From: an uncultured Ruminococcus sp.
GTDB lineage: Bacteria > Bacillota > Clostridia > Oscillospirales > CAG-382
Length of the DNA: 8,226 nucleotides
Assembly: GCA_902783535.1 (NCBI GenBank)
Contig: CACZRJ010000038.1
Coordinates: forward strand, 1-8,226
Reading direction: 5' to 3'
The first letter of the stretch is position 1, and the number at the start of each line of letters is the position of its first letter. Below the pieces are notes generated by a model. That model worked only from the letters and a program-made list of their open reading frames with translations, made no database searches and was not told the DNA's origin. This document shows positions 6,245 to 8,226 of this stretch, in pieces. Made by a program: the position numbers and the translations under genes.

Positions 6245-7885
6245 TCACACTTTCAGGCGGACCATGCTCGGCTTCCATGCCTTCGGGGGTTCGTAACCCA
6301 TCATCGTGACGACCGTTGCAGCGATGTTCGCAAGTCCGTAGTCACCTTCCACGAATTCGTACCTGTCGCCGTAAAAGTTATCGTAGATATAGCAGGGAAC
6401 GGGATTGAGCGTATGGCTGGTCTTTGCCTTCGGCGTTCCGTCTTTGGACAGTTTCGGAAGCCCGGTCTTCTTGTCGATCTCATACATTTCGTCGGCGTTT
6501 CCGTGATCCGCGGTGATGATCGCGACGCCGCCGACTTCGTCGACGACTTTGAGGATGCGCGCGAGACAGAGGTCGAGCGCCTCCATGGAAATCTTTGTCG
6601 CGATGAAGGACCCCGTATGTCCGACCATGTCCCCGTTCGGGAAGTTGACTCTGAGGAACCCGTATTTTCCGGAGCGCAGTTTTTCGATCAGCACGTCGGT
6701 GATCTCGGCGCATTTCATCCACGGGCGCTGCTCAAACGGGACGATGTCGGACGGGATCTCGATATAGTCCTCGAGTTCCTCGGAGAATTTTCCGGAGCGG
6801 TTGCCGTTCCAGAAATATGTGACGTGACCGTATTTCTGCGTTTCCGACAGCGCAAGCTGGGGAACGCCCTTCCCGACGAGGAATTCGCCCATCGTTCCTG
6901 TGATTTCCGGCGGAGAAACGAGATATCTGGACGGCACGTGCGCGTCGCCGTCGTATTCCAGCATTCCGGCATAGATGATCTTCGGGACCCGGACGCGGTC
7001 AAATTTGTCGAACTCCGGTCCGCCCTCAAAGGCTTTCGAGATCTCGATGGCGCGGTCTCCGCGGAAATTGAAGAAAATCACCGCGTCGCCGTCCTCGACC
7101 GTTCCGACCGGTCTGCCTTCTTCGGCAATGATGAACGGCGGGAGGTCCTGGTCGATCGCCCCGGTCTCGCCGCGAAGCGTCTGGATGGCTTCCTCGGCCG
7201 ATCCGAACTGACGGCCTTCGCCGAGGACGTGAACATGCCACCCTTCCTCGACCATGCCCCAGTTGGCTTCATAGCGGTCCATCGTGATGCGCATCCGTCC
7301 GCCGCCGGAAGCGATCCGCGCGTCGAAAGTACCGTCGCGGAGCGATCCGAGGAATTCCTCAAACGGACGGACGTATTCCAGAGCGGACGTTTCTCCGACG
7401 TCTCTTCCGTCCAGAAGGATATGGACACGGACGCGCCCGATCTGCTCTTTCTTCGCCTGCTCGACCATCGCTTTCAGATGGTTGATGTGAGAATGAACGT
7501 TGCCGTCCGAGAACAGTCCCAGGAAATGCATGGTGCCGCCGTTTTCCTTCACGAAGCGGACCTGCTCCTCCCAAGTCTTCGACTGGAAGATCTTTCCGCT
7601 TTCGATCGCGTTTGAAACAAGTTTCGCACCTTGCGCGAAAATCTGTCCTGCGCCGAGCGCATTGTGACCGACTTCGGAGTTTCCCATATCGTCGTCGGAA
7701 GGAAGACCGACGGCGACGCCGTGCGCTTTCAGCAGAAATCTGTGATACTTGGAGGAAAGCATGTCGAGCGTCGGCGTATCGGCAGCGGCGACCGCGTTGC
7801 CCTCCTTCCGCTCCGTATATCCGACGCCGTCCATGACGATCGTCAGGATCGGTTTCCGTTCATTTCCAAAAATAGCTTTGCTCAT
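6245..7885 (-). CDS. gpmI: 2,3-bisphosphoglycerate-independent phosphoglycerate mutase
   Basis: This 546-residue cytosolic enzyme interconverts 3- and 2-phosphoglycerate in glycolysis and gluconeogenesis, using two divalent metals (usually manganese) and a phosphoserine intermediate. The alkaline-phosphatase-like catalytic residues are all visible: D19 in VMDGVGY, the phosphorylated S70 in DDDMGNSEVGHNALG, D419 and H423 in NGDMVGHTG, D460 and H461 in TADHGNADE, and H491 in SHTLNPVP. Substrate-binding residues are also kept: H131 in SDGNVHSH, R161-D162 in LDGRDV, R275 and R278 in NFRGDR, and K351 in ETQKYGH. The protein is about 35 residues longer than the common 510-residue form; part of the extra length is a lysine-rich insert at about 470-488, between H461 and H491. 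ATG at 7885 has AAGGAG (minus strand, 7894-7899) 8 bases before it. It is the first gene of the operon, 38 bases before the M50 gene. Confidence 0.97.
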   Translation of the reverse strand: MSKAIFGNERKPILTIVMDGVGYTERKEGNAVAAADTPTLDMLSSKYHRFLLKAHGVAVGLPSDDDMGNSEVGHNALGAGQIFAQGAKLVSNAIESGKIFQSKTWEEQVRFVKENGGTMHFLGLFSDGNVHSHINHLKAMVEQAKKEQIGRVRVHILLDGRDVGETSALEYVRPFEEFLGSLRDGTFDARIASGGGRMRITMDRYEANWGMVEEGWHVHVLGEGRQFGSAEEAIQTLRGETGAIDQDLPPFIIAEEGRPVGTVEDGDAVIFFNFRGDRAIEISKAFEGGPEFDKFDRVRVPKIIYAGMLEYDGDAHVPSRYLVSPPEITGTMGEFLVGKGVPQLALSETQKYGHVTYFWNGNRSGKFSEELEDYIEIPSDIVPFEQRPWMKCAEITDVLIEKLRSGKYGFLRVNFPNGDMVGHTGSFIATKISMEALDLCLARILKVVDEVGGVAIITADHGNADEMYEIDKKTGLPKLSKDGTPKAKTSHTLNPVPCYIYDNFYGDRYEFVEGDYGLANIAATVVTMMGYEPPKAWKPSMVRLKV

Positions 7886-7944
7886 GTTTTTCGCTCCTTC
7901 TAGTTACAGTTCGCGAAGCGCGCCCTGACCGCATTCTCCGCACA

Positions 7945-7987
7945 ATTATACAACATATAATATATCATGACACGTGACGCTTTTCAA
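7945..7987 (-). promoter_or_regulatory. Sigma-A-type promoter for the gpmI-led operon
   Basis: On the minus strand a -35 box TTGAAA (7987-7982) is followed, after exactly 17 bases, by a -10 box TATATT (7964-7959). Transcription would start near 7951, leaving a 5' leader of about 65 bases. A second perfect -10-like TATAAT lies at 7950-7945 but has no good -35 box at the right distance. The AT-rich block stands out in an otherwise GC-rich window. TATAAT at 7945-7950 (minus) and 7956-7961 (plus) form an inverted repeat with a 5-base spacer, which could also be an operator. Confidence 0.75.
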
Positions 7988-8048
7988 GAGAAAACAGCGA
8001 AAAAAAGAGCCGCCGGCCGCTGAAAAGCGCCGGCGGAGTCTCTTGAAA
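7982..8048. repeat. Inverted repeat flanking the terminator and overlapping the gpmI -35 box
   Basis: TTTCAAGAG at 7982-7990 is exactly complementary in reverse to CTCTTGAAA at 8040-8048. The 49 bases between them hold the terminator hairpin and T-run. The left arm contains the whole -35 hexamer of the gpmI promoter. In minus-strand RNA the right arm's AAGAG could instead pair with the CTCTT next to the terminator stem, extending it with a 3-base bulge. Confidence 0.5.
8000..8036 (-). terminator. Intrinsic terminator after the ABC exporter gene
   Basis: Read on the minus strand, CCGCCGGC (8036-8029) pairs perfectly with GCCGGCGG (8017-8010); two further G-C pairs with a bulged base can extend the stem inward. 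CTC and a run of seven T (8006-8000) follow. It lies 29 bases beyond the ABC gene's stop and 13 bases before the gpmI -35 box, so it separates the two transcription units. Confidence 0.9.
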
Positions 8049-8065
8049 CAGTGATCATTCCGCCA

Positions 8066-8226
8066 TCAGTCTTCCGAGATCCCGATATTTCTCATCGCCT
8101 CGGCCTGCAGCGTATACAGATGATAGTAGACGCCCTTCGCTTCCATCAGTTCAGCGGCCGTCCCCTGTTCGGCGACTTTTCCGTCTTCGATCGAGATCAG
8201 ATAGTCGGCGTCCCGAAGCGTGGAAA
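8066..8226 (-). CDS. ABC exporter, ATP-binding C-terminus (5' partial)
   Basis: Only the last 52 residues and the TGA stop are in the window. They begin STLRDADYLI, the segment just after the switch (H-loop) histidine of ABC ATPases, whose histidine itself is off the edge. EDGKVAEQGTAAELM follows, the typical end of the nucleotide-binding domain in exporter-type ABC proteins. The tail GVYYHLYTLQAEAMRNIGISED resembles a group of fused transmembrane-ATPase exporters (MsbA/multidrug-like), so the full gene probably encodes membrane helices plus ATPase. The substrate cannot be told. The gene is on the same strand as the gpmI operon but is cut off from it by a strong terminator. No promoter is visible. 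Confidence 0.9.
   Translation of the reverse strand, partial: STLRDADYLISIEDGKVAEQGTAAELMEAKGVYYHLYTLQAEAMRNIGISED

Noticed and set aside
4497..6296. A 599-codon open frame on the plus strand across scpB, scpA and the M50 gene
   Set aside because: It is fully antisense to three recognised genes, has an arginine-, glutamine- and phenylalanine-rich composition typical of GC-rich shadow frames, and shows no domain or ribosome site.
6413..7615. A 400-codon open frame on the plus strand inside gpmI
   Set aside because: It is antisense to the well-supported gpmI gene and looks like a shadow frame; no family motif is seen.
7956..7961. TATAAT on the plus strand as a divergent promoter
   Set aside because: No plus-strand gene follows and no good -35 box is seen; it is better read as one arm of the inverted repeat.
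7971..7976. CACGTG palindrome in the gpmI promoter spacer as an operator
   Set aside because: A single 6-base palindrome is too short to support a call, and symmetry does not extend beyond it.

Overview
The window looks like chromosomal housekeeping DNA from a GC-rich member of the Bacillota, most likely class Clostridia. Three things point there: a DnaD-family protein paired with a DnaI/DnaC-type helicase loader, the block of site-2 protease, scpA, scpB, DUF2953 and ytfJ (gerW-type), and strong AAGGAG ribosome binding sites before most genes. The ytfJ gene suggests a spore-forming lineage but does not prove sporulation. Coding density is very high and there is no gene-free stretch over 300 bases. 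I saw no RNA gene, insertion sequence, phage gene or CRISPR array.

Plus-strand block (1-2331): the 3' part of a DnaD-like primosome protein gene, a DnaC/DnaI-type AAA+ helicase loader, ribonuclease HI and a small three-helix membrane protein of unknown function. Each junction is a 4-base ATGA stop/start overlap, so this is a tightly coupled operon whose promoter lies upstream of the window. The first three genes form a coherent replication set: helicase loading and priming, and removal of RNA from RNA/DNA hybrids.

Convergent gap (2332-2393): an imperfect 17-position hairpin with T-runs on both sides, read as a bidirectional terminator.

Minus-strand operon (7885 down to 2394): gpmI, then an M50 site-2 protease-like membrane peptidase, scpA, scpB, a DUF2953 membrane-anchored protein, ytfJ and a short Sfp-type phosphopantetheinyl transferase. 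Gaps run from a 4-base overlap to 42 bases, with no internal terminator seen. A good sigma-A-type promoter (TTGAAA, 17 bases, TATATT) lies upstream of gpmI. The operon thus joins a glycolytic enzyme, the kleisin and partner subunits of the SMC chromosome-condensation complex, a spore-associated protein and a carrier-protein activating enzyme. Two starts are non-ATG: TTG for scpA and GTG for the M50 peptidase.

Right edge (8000-8226): the C-terminal end of an ABC exporter ATPase gene on the minus strand, closed by a strong GC-rich terminator that sits directly before the gpmI promoter.

I found no convincing new biological system. The most useful leads are the divergent motifs of the transferase, the in-frame M50-scpA junction with its TTG start, the inverted repeats around the gpmI promoter, and the unknown membrane protein in the primosome operon.
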